Shown here one piece after another: positions 12,801 to 25,500 of a stretch of DNA of 64,000 bases. The translations under genes and the position numbers were made by a program. How positions within the stretch are numbered: position 1 is the first letter of the stretch; every line of letters begins with the position of its first letter. A model generated the notes under the pieces. It did not search any database. It was not told the DNA's origin and saw only the letters and a list, made by a program, of their open reading frames with translations. The DNA comes from Theristus sp. LFF4_11 (taxonomy: Eukaryota; Nematoda; Chromadorea; Monhysterida; Xyalidae), in NCBI GenBank assembly GCA_030248135.1, contig JASANC010002514.1, positions 62,001-126,000 on the forward strand. Direction: 5' to 3'.

Positions 12801-15800
12801 AATTCATGTGTTGTTAGTTTCCGTCTGCTGAGTTTCCGTAATTTCGTTCAATTGGTTGGGAATGGAAAAACTTTTAATATCGAAGCAGAAATATTGTACT
12901 TATGAAAAGAAATGTCGTATATTATTTTCGCTTTTAAATTTTTAAGGAGAATGTATAAAAAGCCCGCAGTGTTGCTCAAGCATGACAAAAATCGTCGATG
13001 TTTTTTGAAAATAACATCTGCTTATTTAATTGAAACTCGTTCTGTTTCAATAAAAATAATCCGATTTGTTCCTCTTGCGCAACGTGGAAAATGATCATTT
13101 GATGGATCTCAAGAACATGCAGCGTCACACTTGCCGTGAAATCGAAGAAATTTGCATCGAAGTCCAGTGGTGTTTCTTTAAATTTTTTAGCACTAACGGT
13201 TTTCTTTGGCCAATTTTTTGTTAAAGGTCAATGTTTGTTCGCCTTTTAGTAATTGAAAAGTATATCCGATCAGCGTGCTGAGGTTCACGACCTCCACAAT
13301 ATTATTTGATATGACGGAATAATTTGTTTCATGTTCTCATCAGGTCTCTTTGGGTGGTTCGGCGTTCACTTTTCGTTCTGTTATTTCAATATTTTCAAAG
13401 TGATAAATTTTTGTCAACGTTGATAGTTCATGTTATACTATGAAATGGCTCGTTTTTTTCTCAAAATGTGTCTGTCTTCTTTTTTTTTGATTTTTCAATT
13501 AGTTTTTGCCACTATTTCTATTATTTGATCTCGATGAAATGGATTCTCTAAGTGCTAAAGCACAACAGGCGGCTGAGAATTGTGACACGCCAATGCATCC
13601 ATCTTCTGCCGTTTTATTGTTTTACTTTTTATAATTTTTTGTTTCTGGATTTTTCTTGAGGATGTAATTCAAGTTCATGGGATTGTTTGTAGCTAAAATA
13701 TTTAGCAAAAACAAATGATTTTAGTTTGCATTAAGAGCACTAAAGGTATAACTTGCGTTGACCAAAAATGCAAAAAAAGAAAACTGTGTACATTGTAAAT
13801 GCGGTTGACTATTGAACCTGTTGATTTGATTGTTAAAAGTTATCTTGGCAAGTGTCAAGTTATTTGTGTTTCACACACCACACCACGGATTTTTCGGGTC
13901 ATATAACACAAAATGTCGGTTGACTGCAAGATTTGTAATCAGTATGAAATGTATTTATTTTTTAAATTACATTTAGATCAGGTTAGTTTTTTAAACTCAT
14001 TAAATTTTTGGGACAGTTAGATATGTGCATGCGTTGACAGGTCGTCAGCTTCATTTACTGGTTTCTCTCGCTTAAAATTTGCGCAAACTTGTAAAAACGT
14101 TAAAGTTCTGGATTGTTTTACAACGGTGTTCGATTTCGGTTTCATACTGTTTTCCATGTTAATAAAAGACAAACATCATTGAAAGGTGTTACTTGTCGCA
14201 CTGTGGAGAAAACGGTTGCAGTTCTACTTCCATGTCGTTCTTATGTTGAACACTTTTCTTATATGGGCTCTGGTTTTTAGATGTTGGATTAAAACTATTG
14301 AGAATTGACGTGCATTGAAACTTTCTATTGAAACTGACGTTTCTATTACCTTTGACCCCCAACAAACGGGTGGTAATTTTTACTTTTCTTTATCCGAATT
14401 TTATATTTGATTGAACAAATTTTATCGGATACAATTATGCGCGTTTTGCAAATCGTAACGGCTACACTGTCTGTGACACTGACTAGTTAACTTTTGCCCC
14501 TTTGCGTATTCCAAATAATAAATTGAGAAATACTAACCCACATTTCTTTATTACTGTCGTTTTATGTGCACTATTTCAGTTTTTTGACGGATTATAATAT
14601 CCAATTCATTGTTGCTGGTTACGAAACTTTTAAGAAAAATATGTTTGGTATTTTTATGTTTTGGTCTCGCGTTATTGTTCAAATTTGCAACAGAACAACA
14701 AATTATTGTTCAAAAATGTGTCTGGATTCGGAATTTGGGCAAGCTAAAAAAGGGGTATCTGAAAATATTTTCTGTAGGTCATAGAAAGCTGGGTTTATTT
14801 AGTTTTCACAGTATAAAGGTGCTTATTTTGTTGTTTGTGCTTTCGCTTAAACAACATGTCGCTACTTTAACAGAAACATTTGAGGCTCTTTAACAGAAAC
14901 ATTGCTCATCAAATTTACCCTTCATGTTTAGTCTGTCAGGAAATTGTCATTATTCCATATTTCTATTTCACGCTCATGATGTTACTTCTGAAATCGAATT
15001 TACAATAGTTGCATGTAGTTGCAACATCGACAGCGTGTAAATGTTTTGGTTTCATGAAACAAATGGCTAGCACTGTTGCACATATGATCATGTGCGAATA
15101 TGCCTTCTCAAAGAATAAATCAGTTTTGTCACTGAGTGCGGTCATGGTCGATTTTGTCGCTCTCATTCGTCATATAAAGTTTCTGACCTGTCACTGAAGA
15201 CTGCCGACTTTCTTGTTTGACATGTCAGCCGTTTAAAACAGAAACAGCATTAAAGACTCTTTCTACATGTGAAAACGCACATAAGAACAGGACGATTTTA
15301 CACGCCAAACACCACAAGTGTTGAATGATTTGTTCGGTAGTGCGATTATTTATTGTTTGATTTGCACCATTTCAAATGCTTTGCAATTTGTCCAGTTGCA
15401 TGCAGCACAACATTTTAGAATTGTTCATTAGCGTTTTGCTTCTTGTTTCTGTACCATTGGTTTTTGTTTGAGTAATTTTTTCGTTTTTTTCGAGTGTTCG
15501 TGTAATTTGAAAAAAACTATCGCATTCCAGATTTTTTTCGGGTGGATTAATGTCAAATGTCGTGTGCTGGAATTGTTTAATCGTGACCCAGTGATGCTGA
15601 CTTTTCGTGTTCGCATTTTTTTCGATTTCGTTTTTTAGGCGACGCCGATTATGATTTCAGGCTAAATTTGTTTGCGCAACTATGTACACCTAAAATAATG
15701 ATGTCGGCATTGTTGTATCTCGTACTTTGAATAAACATTATTTGTTTTTGAGATCTCATCATTTTCAGTCCAGTATCGTGTCATGCTTGGGTTAGCCTTT

Positions 15801-18800
15801 TGTGCAGCGATTTACATTGTGCGTTGTGTTCAGCGAGTTTTCTCGACTTGGGGTTGTTGCGAGTTGACTCTTTGGATAAACACTATTTCAACTTTTTCGT
15901 CGAATATTGTGAAAAAGCTATTGTATGGTTGTGATTTTTTACTCGCAATTTCTACAGCATACCGTCGCGTTTTTGGTTTTCGCCTCCATCATGCGTTTTT
16001 GCTGTTAAATGTAACCTCTGACTGAGTCACCTTTTTGCACGTCGCAGTTTTCCGTGCAATGCAAAAACTATTAGTCATCCATTTTTCTAAATTTTTGTCT
16101 AAATGTAGTCTGGAAAGCACCTGTCTTGCCAGCATTTCCCTCAGAAAACTCAAGAAGAACTGAAATTCGAATTGTTATGCGTAATTCGATTTGATATGTT
16201 GGCCGTTTAGTCAAAAACATGCACTAAATAGACAAAATTATATTACGGGCACAAAAAAGTACGCACCCAAGGACAATAATTGGAAATCTTCAGTTCTGCA
16301 TGTTTCATCCGACACGTACAAGGCGCACCTGTTTCAACAAAAAACTAAAAATTCATCTGAAAAAAATCATGACTAAGGCTTACGTTGCTCAGCCATTTCA
16401 TTCAGTGAGATTTGAAAAGTAATAAAAGCAAATATCGGTGCATTCTCGGTGTTTTGTGAATTACTAGTATAAAGCCGCATGTTTTGCCAATTATTCTTAA
16501 ACTGAAATCGTGCAGAGCCATGTGGAAGTTTACAGATATTTTATTTGAAAAAATAGTGCTCTTTTGATATTTGTGAAAACTCTGCGTTTCTTCACATCTG
16601 GAGCTTTCGGTCTTTCTGTCCATCCATAATCTTCTAGAAATCCTAGATTTTTTGAAATCAAACATTGTACCACTTTAACAATAATTTTCAGCGGTACAAG
16701 TCGCTTACGTGGCTAAGTAAACGTTTTATGCGCCGTTTCTAAATTTATGTACCAGTTGGAGCAGTTGGCTTGAAATCATTTTATGGATTTTTCGGTTTTG
16801 AAATTTTGCCGTTGTTTATTTGTTTGCCACACTAACTAAAATCTCGAAGCGCCTGTATTTTTGCGTTGACTGGTTGCCCATATTTGCTTTTGTTGTCGCA
16901 TGTAACGATGGTTGGTTTGCTTGGTGGCTGTGAAATTTTGTTTCAAACGCCGCTACATAGGCGAAATGCTTTATGAGTTTTTGTTTTTATTTTCCAGTTG
17001 CGAATTCCCGGGCGTGTAATTCAGAGATGTAGAAATTTTCAGATTGGGAACTTTTGAAAATTTATTAGGAACTATGCATGGTTCGCTGCAATTCTACCGT
17101 TTGTCTTGTCCGCTTCTGGGTCTGGTTTGATGTCAGCAAACTGTTTACTTGTGGCTTCGAGTTGTTTGTACTGGTTGACTCGTGTATCGAAACAAACTAA
17201 ATTGTTTCGACACTCAGACTCTGAGATGGTTCAAAGAAAAAGATTGAATTATTTCGACTTCCAAAGCCAACTTCGTTAGCAAGTTCAGCTTGTATCAGAA
17301 CTTTGTTTCTTTCTGTTCCACATTTTCCGGATTCATGCTTCGACTGGTGACCACGGACCAGGAACCAGAAAATCATGTTAGGTTCTTCATGCGCTGAAAC
17401 AGTTTCAATAATCCTATCGAATTTTCACGTGTTGAGAAGAAAGGGATTTTGGTGGATTTCAGGAGAATAACATTTTAGCAGCTGTTTTCGCAGTTTTCTG
17501 ATAGTTTTCAGGCACAGTCGTGGCCAAATTTTCTGTTTATTATCAATCGGCAGTGGTACCGTCTGTAGCCCTTTCGATCATTGTTGGTTTGTGGGATTTA
17601 TCGTTGATAGGTCTTTGTTTTGTTCCACGTTTTCGCTTACACGAATTGAAGCAGTTCAATTGAAACCATTTGGCTGCAAGTACTTGTTTTGGAGCTGTTT
17701 GGGGATTCGAAACATCCAAGGAAACTGCTCATGGTGTTTTGTGGCAATCAGACTCGGTATCAATAAGAAACTTGGGTTGTAATTCTTCCATCATATTTGA
17801 TCAGCTGCCAACCCCCTAATTATTTTACTTCCTTTTTGTTCTTTCCGTTGTAAAGTTGTCGCAAAACATCACCGGTAAACCGATCATCAGTGTGACCTTG
17901 GTTTTGTGTAGTGCTCCACTGATTCACTGAGTTTCTGACAGTTTCACATTCCAGCACAAAATGTACTGCAGTGCGTGTGAAATTACAACCACAATGCACG
18001 TTTTGGTCCCCTGTTTTTTCGGTGGTCTTGTTTCAATGTTTACCACCCTCCGTTTTGTTTCAGGCTACTTTTTTGTTGCGACTCGAATAAATTATGAAAC
18101 TGTAAAGTAAAATCAGACCGCCGCGTGTGATTGAATAAAACGTTTTTCTTGTTTTAGTCCTCCAATAATATTTTCCAGCTGTTTTGATTCCTTCTTTTGT
18201 TATGCCGACGTTTTTTTTGGAGAATATCATGCACCTATTGTAATATCTGTTGATCCGTCAGATTTATTGGCTAATTTCACTGAAAATACGAAAAAAATGA
18301 TACTGTTCGAAACTGTTCTGCAGGACCAGCCGTGTTGTCTCAAAGGAAAACTGTATCGTACTATGTCACCAAGAAAACATGTTCGCTCACCGTTCTCAAG
18401 TATTTTTTTTCGGCAGACGTTCTCAGTTTGGCACCCCGCTGACTTTGCTGTTGGATATTGTCTTCTATCTTCATCTTCTGTCCTGTGTTCCCTTCCATGG
18501 ACCTTCCTACTCTCGGCATAACGAGAAACAAATTCCGAAGCAGTTTTTTTTGAAGTTTTCCACGATTATTTGAATTCTCGTTTAAAATTTGTGGATATCT
18601 TCTTAAAATTTTGTGGAGAACGGCTTAGCTAAATGGAACACTTCAGCTTTTCCATGGAATCTAATCTAATCCGTCCAAGAAAATGCTCTTGGCGACAGCG
18701 ATACGAAAACCAGCTTCGTATTTGCGTTTAAAATGCCTGTTTGTTTGTGCTTCTGTGTTTGCCCTGTTCTTCCGCACGTTACTGAAAAAAGTCGTACCAT

Positions 18801-19597
18801 TTTCACCGCAATTGGCTGTAAAAAGAGACGTTCTGCGTTTGTTTTCACGTTTTGTAGGATGTAATTTTTGTGTGTTTTTAGTCATAGTAAAATCTGCTGC
18901 TACCTGGTTTTATTTGTTTGAAATAATAAAACCCCGAGAATGCCGATGGTACAATAATTTATACATCGTATATTTTTTCAGAAGCAACTACTCAGCACGG
19001 TGAGTCAGCGGAACGCAGCGGTAAAGCAAAAAGAAATTCAGCTGCTCTATTTGTTCTATTCATTCGAGCATCATTGAAATAACAGCTGAAGCGAGGCAAA
19101 TCAGCGGAAAGTATCAAACCAGAAAGCTACTTCTTAATTGCCAATTCACACTCAGTGCAAATGATGGGAACTTAGCCAGAGGCAGTGAGGTTTTTTCTTT
19201 ATCAGAAATAAAACTCAGAATTTGACACCGACATTGAGAAAAAAAATACACCGACGGAAGAATTCCACAGTTTACCGAAAAAACTCCCGTAACTGATTTT
19301 TATATTTGTGCCCCAAGCCAGCTGACTGAATTGAAAAAATGTAATTTCGTCAACAGCGCAAAAAACTCGTCGGTCTAATTTCCTGCAGCGGAAGAAAAGT
19401 TTCGATTGGCGACTCCGTTTGGCTGGGAATTTATTATAGCACAACAACAACGACGACGACAACAACACCAAAATTTGCTGTCAGTATTGTTCGATGCGCT
19501 TGTTCAGTCGATTAATTGAGTGACTGATTGATTTGCGGGCTGGACATATTCTTTTTTCGAATCGATCGTTTATTTTGTGTGGAATTTGCGTTCAAAC
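9801..19597. other. AT-rich non-coding stretch upstream of Shank
   Basis: No exon or RNA gene is recognised. The plus strand remains T-rich, as in the Shank introns, so part of this may be transcribed leader or 5' UTR intron. The longest open frame is 146 codons on the minus strand (11113-11553); it is Lys/Arg-rich, resembles no family I know, and may be chance. Just before the Shank ATG lies a CAACAA/GACGAC run (19440-19470) that may mark the leader. No promoter can be fixed by eye. Confidence 0.5.
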
Positions 19598-22500
19598 ATG
19601 GACACAATGTCGATGACAATGGTCGGAGGCGCTGAGGAACGGTCACAGTCGAATGACAAAGACGTGATCAATGTTCAGATATTTGTGCCCGATTTTCACG
19701 TTCAGGTTTGTTTTCTGTATTTTTTCGGTTTTTTTCTGATATGAGATCTTTTATTTTTTTAAAGTGATTTTAGATGTTTTTATCGGTTTTTTGGTGGTTT
19801 GTGATGAAATTTCTGACAACTACTGTCGTAAATTTCAGTTCTGTTGCTATTGATTGGCGTTCGAGAACTCTTCAGGTAACATCCAAAATTCGAAAACAAC
19901 ATCACCGTTCTTGTTTCCATTTTCAGAAATGCCTGCAAGTGCACCAAGATGAAATCGTTTGGGAGATCAAGCAGAAAATTCTCGCCGCTCTGCCACAGGT
20001 TCGCAATTTATTTTTGTTTTGTTTTTTTCAAATTCTCTAATTGACTCATAGAAAAACGTTTCCAAAGTCTCTCTTCTCACGTGTTCTTGTATGTTTGTGA
20101 TAAGATCACAAAGCAATTTTGGCCAAAAAAATCTTGCTTGCACCGCCTTTTACTTGTTTATTGTTGTATTTTTATCTGACTCAATGTATCCATTTTGGTT
20201 GATTCATCAGCTTACCAACGCTGTTTCAAATAAAATGCGGGATTTCTCAAGATCTTTCTGTGTTATTTGTCAGAAATAAGAACATGCTGTTTCATCAGGC
20301 ATTCCAAACCATTTGTATTTTTGGCTCAGTTTTCTGTTTCGTGTTTTGTTCCATGTTTTAACAGCAATGACTGAAGGTTTTTTGATTTTGGAATATAATG
20401 TGTTTTTATCGAACATTGCTATGTTATCGCGGACCGTCTAGAGCAGGCTGGTTCATCGCAGATAATATTTGTTTGACAAACCACTTCGTCTCAGGTCACG
20501 GATACTTTGGCCGTCTCTAACTGTTGAGAAAGAATGACTGGTTTCCGGCTAAACTTTTGCCAATTTACGACTTTCTCGCTTTCTCCAACATGTGCAGATA
20601 ATTTTTCGCGTGTTTGCTGACTCCCATATCTTCGTGACTTTTTAACGAGCTTTTTTTCACGTCGCTGAATATGCTGGAATGTTAACGGCAAAAGGGAAAT
20701 GAGTCTGTCCCGCGGATCATAAACCCGCTTCGTTTGTAGCTTTTTGCGAGACCTGGCCACAGAGTTGCTGGCGTTGGGTGGTGTGGTTTGGTGGAAAAGA
20801 AAAAAAAACGTTTTTAGTGTCAAGTGTTAAGAATTCACTGAACTGTTTTTTGTTAGAGAAGCGATAGATAAAAACCGCTGGTCGTTTACCCTTTCAGGAG
20901 CTGTTTATGATTACTTTCATTTTCTGCCGTGTATTTTTTGTATTTGTATCACCTCCACATCGTTTTCTGCATTTCTCAAACCTTCTGTCTCAAATCCGTT
21001 TATTTTGCGTATTTTAACTGTTTAGTGGAAATCGGCAGGAAAAAAAGCGAATTTTTACGCCGACCATAACCGTTTAGAAATGTTTTGACGGATTTTTATC
21101 AGTGGTGGTATTGGACAGAATTCTAAAAAGCAAAAACAAAAGCCGTTGGGTGCGGTGCTGCTGCTAGTGCTTATCGCATGAATCTGCATTTTTCGGATTG
21201 CTTTTTCACGTTTTATTCCTTTTTGCAATCGCTGGCCAAAATGGAATCGGATTACTTGCTTTTGGCCCTGAATTCGTTTTTCGCAATTCCTCCCTAGTCC
21301 CTACTTGCCTTGCGGAAAAGACAGTTTTCATGGTTACTACTCCTAGTTGCCTGCTCGTGAGTTAACCGAAAAGTGTGTGCGTATATTTGAATTGAGTTTA
21401 CGGATAATCGTGTTCCACGTACATCTATTTCATTAATAAACTATTAAATGATCACAAGTTTTAAGTACTGGCGTGTGGTTTTGCCGTGAAGTGTTAAAGA
21501 GAAAATAACTTTACATCGATCGCTAAACAACAGTGCTTTCTACTTTTCTTAAGATTCTTGATGCCACATGTTCTGACAAAGTACGTTTACATCATTCTTT
21601 TTTTGAGTGTGGCAGGAGAATTATTAATTGTTGAATGTTGAGAAAACATACAACAACAACACTGTTGTTTCGCTTGAATTCACTTGAAGTTGCGCTTTGT
21701 ATTTGATAGGTTTTTGTGATGCTTAGTGAAAATTATTAGAGTACGCTTTTCAGCGTTACAGAACTTCCAAGCGTAATTGGTTATTCATTCGAAATGATTG
21801 TATGGTCATCAAGTAATTCCATGGCTGAATTGATTTGTTTCTCTACGGTCTTTTTGTGGCTAAAAACAAGATTGAATGCAATTCTGGAGATGGATTCATA
21901 CCACAACCTTCAATTTTGTTCTCCATTATTGATATTTTTTGATTTCCACTGTTCAAAAAACTGTGTGAACGTCTCATCCGGTTGTAACGTTTTTCTTTCC
22001 ACTTCGTTCGGCCGTTTTTGTTTTTCATTGTTTATTGCGAACGTCTGTCTCTAATCGTATTCATGGTTGTTTTCGGTTTTTCTCCCGATAGCAGCGAAGC
22101 TATCGCCGTGGAGACGTCAAATGTTGATAACTAAACGATATCTCAATTTTCAATTTCTCTGAGATTGCTGCCTGAAGAGAGAAGGTGTGTCCACGGTTGG
22201 CCTTGGAAGGCGCCTCTCTTCTGCAGCGAGTGTTTTCTCTCAGTTCGTTTTCGATAGACATTTTTACGATTTTCACCACGATTTTACCGTCTTGTTTTCT
22301 TCGTTCATTTTCACGAATTGATTTCTGGTTTTGATCATCCATCAGTCGTGTTTGTGTGTGTGTGATTTGTTCTTGCTATTTGATAGTGAACGCGTGGCGT
22401 TAGTTCGGTTTTTTCGCTCGTAAATTAATTTTCTTGTGGAAGTAAATCCTGGATTTCTCTTTGCGATCTGTACTGTGCAATTTTTGCACACTTTTTGCCA

Positions 22501-25500
22501 CACAATTGTATTTTTAATTTGAGCGTCCCGTTTTTTTCGTCGGTATTTATTCATCATGAACGAACATCATCAGTGTTGATGTCTTGATTTCTGTTATTTG
22601 TTTGGTGATAGATTACGTTTGGCAGTTGAATTTCGGATTTTTTTTAAATTTTCTTTCTCGGACCCACGGGCGATAATTTGACAGGTGTCGGTGTGTTTAA
22701 TGGTTTTGCTCCGATTTTCCATGTTTTTCATTTGCAGTTGCTGTGATTTTTTTCGCGTCGAAATATTGTTTTGACCTTTATGAGCAGTGGGGTGCCAAAA
22801 TGTCGTTGTTGTCAAGTTCAATTAACTCACCGTGATAACGGGTCTCTATGCATTTTGTAGTTTTCCGCAAATTGACCTAAAAATTGTCTGTTTTACAACT
22901 TCATCTTTGGATATTATGCTGAATTAATGCTTGGTAAGTATGTGAAGACATGTTTGTTGCGAACAGGACCCGTCGGCCCGTTGTGTTTTCCTTAAACTGC
23001 GGGTGTTTTATGTTTTTTTTAAACTTCCATTATTTTTCAAAACTAAAGTTATTTTCAAGAATTGTTGTTGCCGGAAGATTTTCAAAGAAATTCCAACTCT
23101 TGTTATCGGTAAATCGGCTTATTTCTTTGAAATATAATTTTTCAAAGCCACCGTGAAACGCAGCTACCACGCGCGCACTGCTCGTGGTTTTTGTTTTTAT
23201 ATTTTCAAACTTTTCTCTGTCAGTTTGTTTACCGACAACCCCGGTGACAAGATTCGCTTCATTTGAGTGGATGTTATAGTTTGGTTTGCAGTTGACAGGA
23301 TTAGAGCAGAGAAGTTTCCGATTGTTGTTGAATGTTTGCAGAAAGTGAATCGGCTGTTTGTTTATGCTTTATACTTGCTACCTAACATTGACTACAACGT
23401 ATTTTTCTCTGAACTGAACACTACATGTTACTTTTACAGTGTTAGTGCGGAGACAGGGCAGAACAGGACGAAATAAAACTAAAACGACACCGCGGTATAA
23501 ACTTTTGTCGTTTTGCGGTATATTTGCGCCGTGTGTTGTATGAAAATATTATGTTATTTATATTTGGTATTTATGATTTCCCGTGCATATACGCCGGGCC
23601 GGGGCGTGCAGGTTTTTGTTTATTTTACTGATTTCGCATTGCAATTGTATTTGTTGGCTTGGCTTGGTTCGAGAGGATATATCTCTTTAGCCATAACAAT
23701 AGTTCCATTGTTCCCCGCCCCATGTCCGTGCAGATTTTGGCCGTAAAATCTTCGGGTTGTTCAATACTATTGAGATGTGTAGATGCGTGTTTGATGATAT
23801 TTTTGCAAGAAAAACACGCATCGATTGTTTGATTTTGCCTCTTTCGCGGTTTTCGCTAGCTGGTAGGTAGGCAATGGTTTCTGTCAGCAATTTTTTTCCA
23901 GCGCACCATGTATTATTTTTCGATTTTGGATTGGGACGTTTTGTTTATTGTTTACCTTTCCTACATGGTCTTGTAGATTTACCTTTGCGTTTTTTATGTC
24001 TATCAGTATTCTGTTCTCAGGTACTACAATGTTGTATACGTGATTTGGTTTGATCTGGCGAGAAAAAAAATTCACCACATACTGCTATACTTTCGCTGTG
24101 ATTCAGTGTTGTTGTCGGTTGTTCGGTTTATCTTCTCCGATTGTAAATCTGCTGGAATTGCTCTTATCTTAGGGCCCTTGACACCTAGAAATGCGTGCCG
24201 AGACGAGACGCGCGACAACGCAGATGCCCGCCAATATGCCCACGCTTATCACCAACATTGTTTTTTTTGCTCCATTGTTCATCGGGCTCTTGAAAATCCG
24301 CGCTGATTTCTGTGGGTTTTTCGGATTTTAACACTGTTTATTTCAATTATTGTTTGTGCATTGTGCATATTTTTTGGCGTGAGAAAATTGGATGCTGATA
24401 ATGAAAACTTTGAAGAATTCGTTTTAGAAATTGCCAGTGTTTTTGTCGATTTCTCTCAGCGTTGCTGGAGTTATTCGGAAGTGTAAGTGTGATTGATTTA
24501 AGCAGCGAAAGGAAACAATTTTTCAGTTTCAGTTTCAGTTATCAATGCCCCCACTTGAACACTCGTCATTTTTTTCAACAATGTATTGCTTCATGGGTGG
24601 GCAGTTTCGTGTCAGTTTTCGTGACGAAGGACATTTTTTCAAGCTGTTATCTGCAACCATGAGCTGGCATGAAATGATACATTTAGCAGTCGGCAATCAT
24701 TTTTCTTTTTCGCCTCGCTCGCAGTTTAATTCCAGGTCGTCGTTTTTTACTGTAATGGAACTTTTTATTGGCAATGTTAGTTCAGTATTGCATTGATATT
24801 GCGTTTTTTTCGCTAGTCGCCTGGGGCTGGGATGCCACTTCCTGAACTGATGGCACCTTACCCACCCATATGGCATGTATTGCGTTTGTCAGTTCATGCT
24901 TCCGCTGCGACGATTATGCCATCATGCATAGATTTCATTTTTACTTGGCTCCAGTTTTTGTGTTCAACTCAACCACCAGGGCAAAATTAAAATCGAAAGT
25001 TTCGTTCTGTTGTCTGGCTGCACTTGACCCGCCATTGCACATTTGGGGGTCATTTTATGGTCTTCTATCTGTCCGTGCATCTAAAGGCCGCAACACGGCT
25101 TCTCATGTACGGCAATTTAACCGACGGTTGTTGCTTTGAGACCAAAGTTTTAAGCTTTGTCATTTCAGTTACACACGCTGTTTTCCTTCATTTGCCTGAG
25201 TCTAACGGTGACTGCAACAACTGAAAATTTGCTATACACTTTAATGAACAGAAAAAAAGAACAAGAACATGAACATGAGTATATGGGATGGATATACTGC
25301 TCCACTAATTGAAAAAGGACTAATAATTGCAAAACAAGTCGGTCAATGATTTTACAAATTCCTCGCTTCTCTGCGGATCCCGCGACAGCCGTTCAGAACG
25401 TTCATTAATGAGAAGTAATCATTTCATTTCATGTTCACCACAATGTGTCCCGTTCGATTTTGCCATGTATAATTTCTTTTGCTCCTTGGTGCATGTCATT

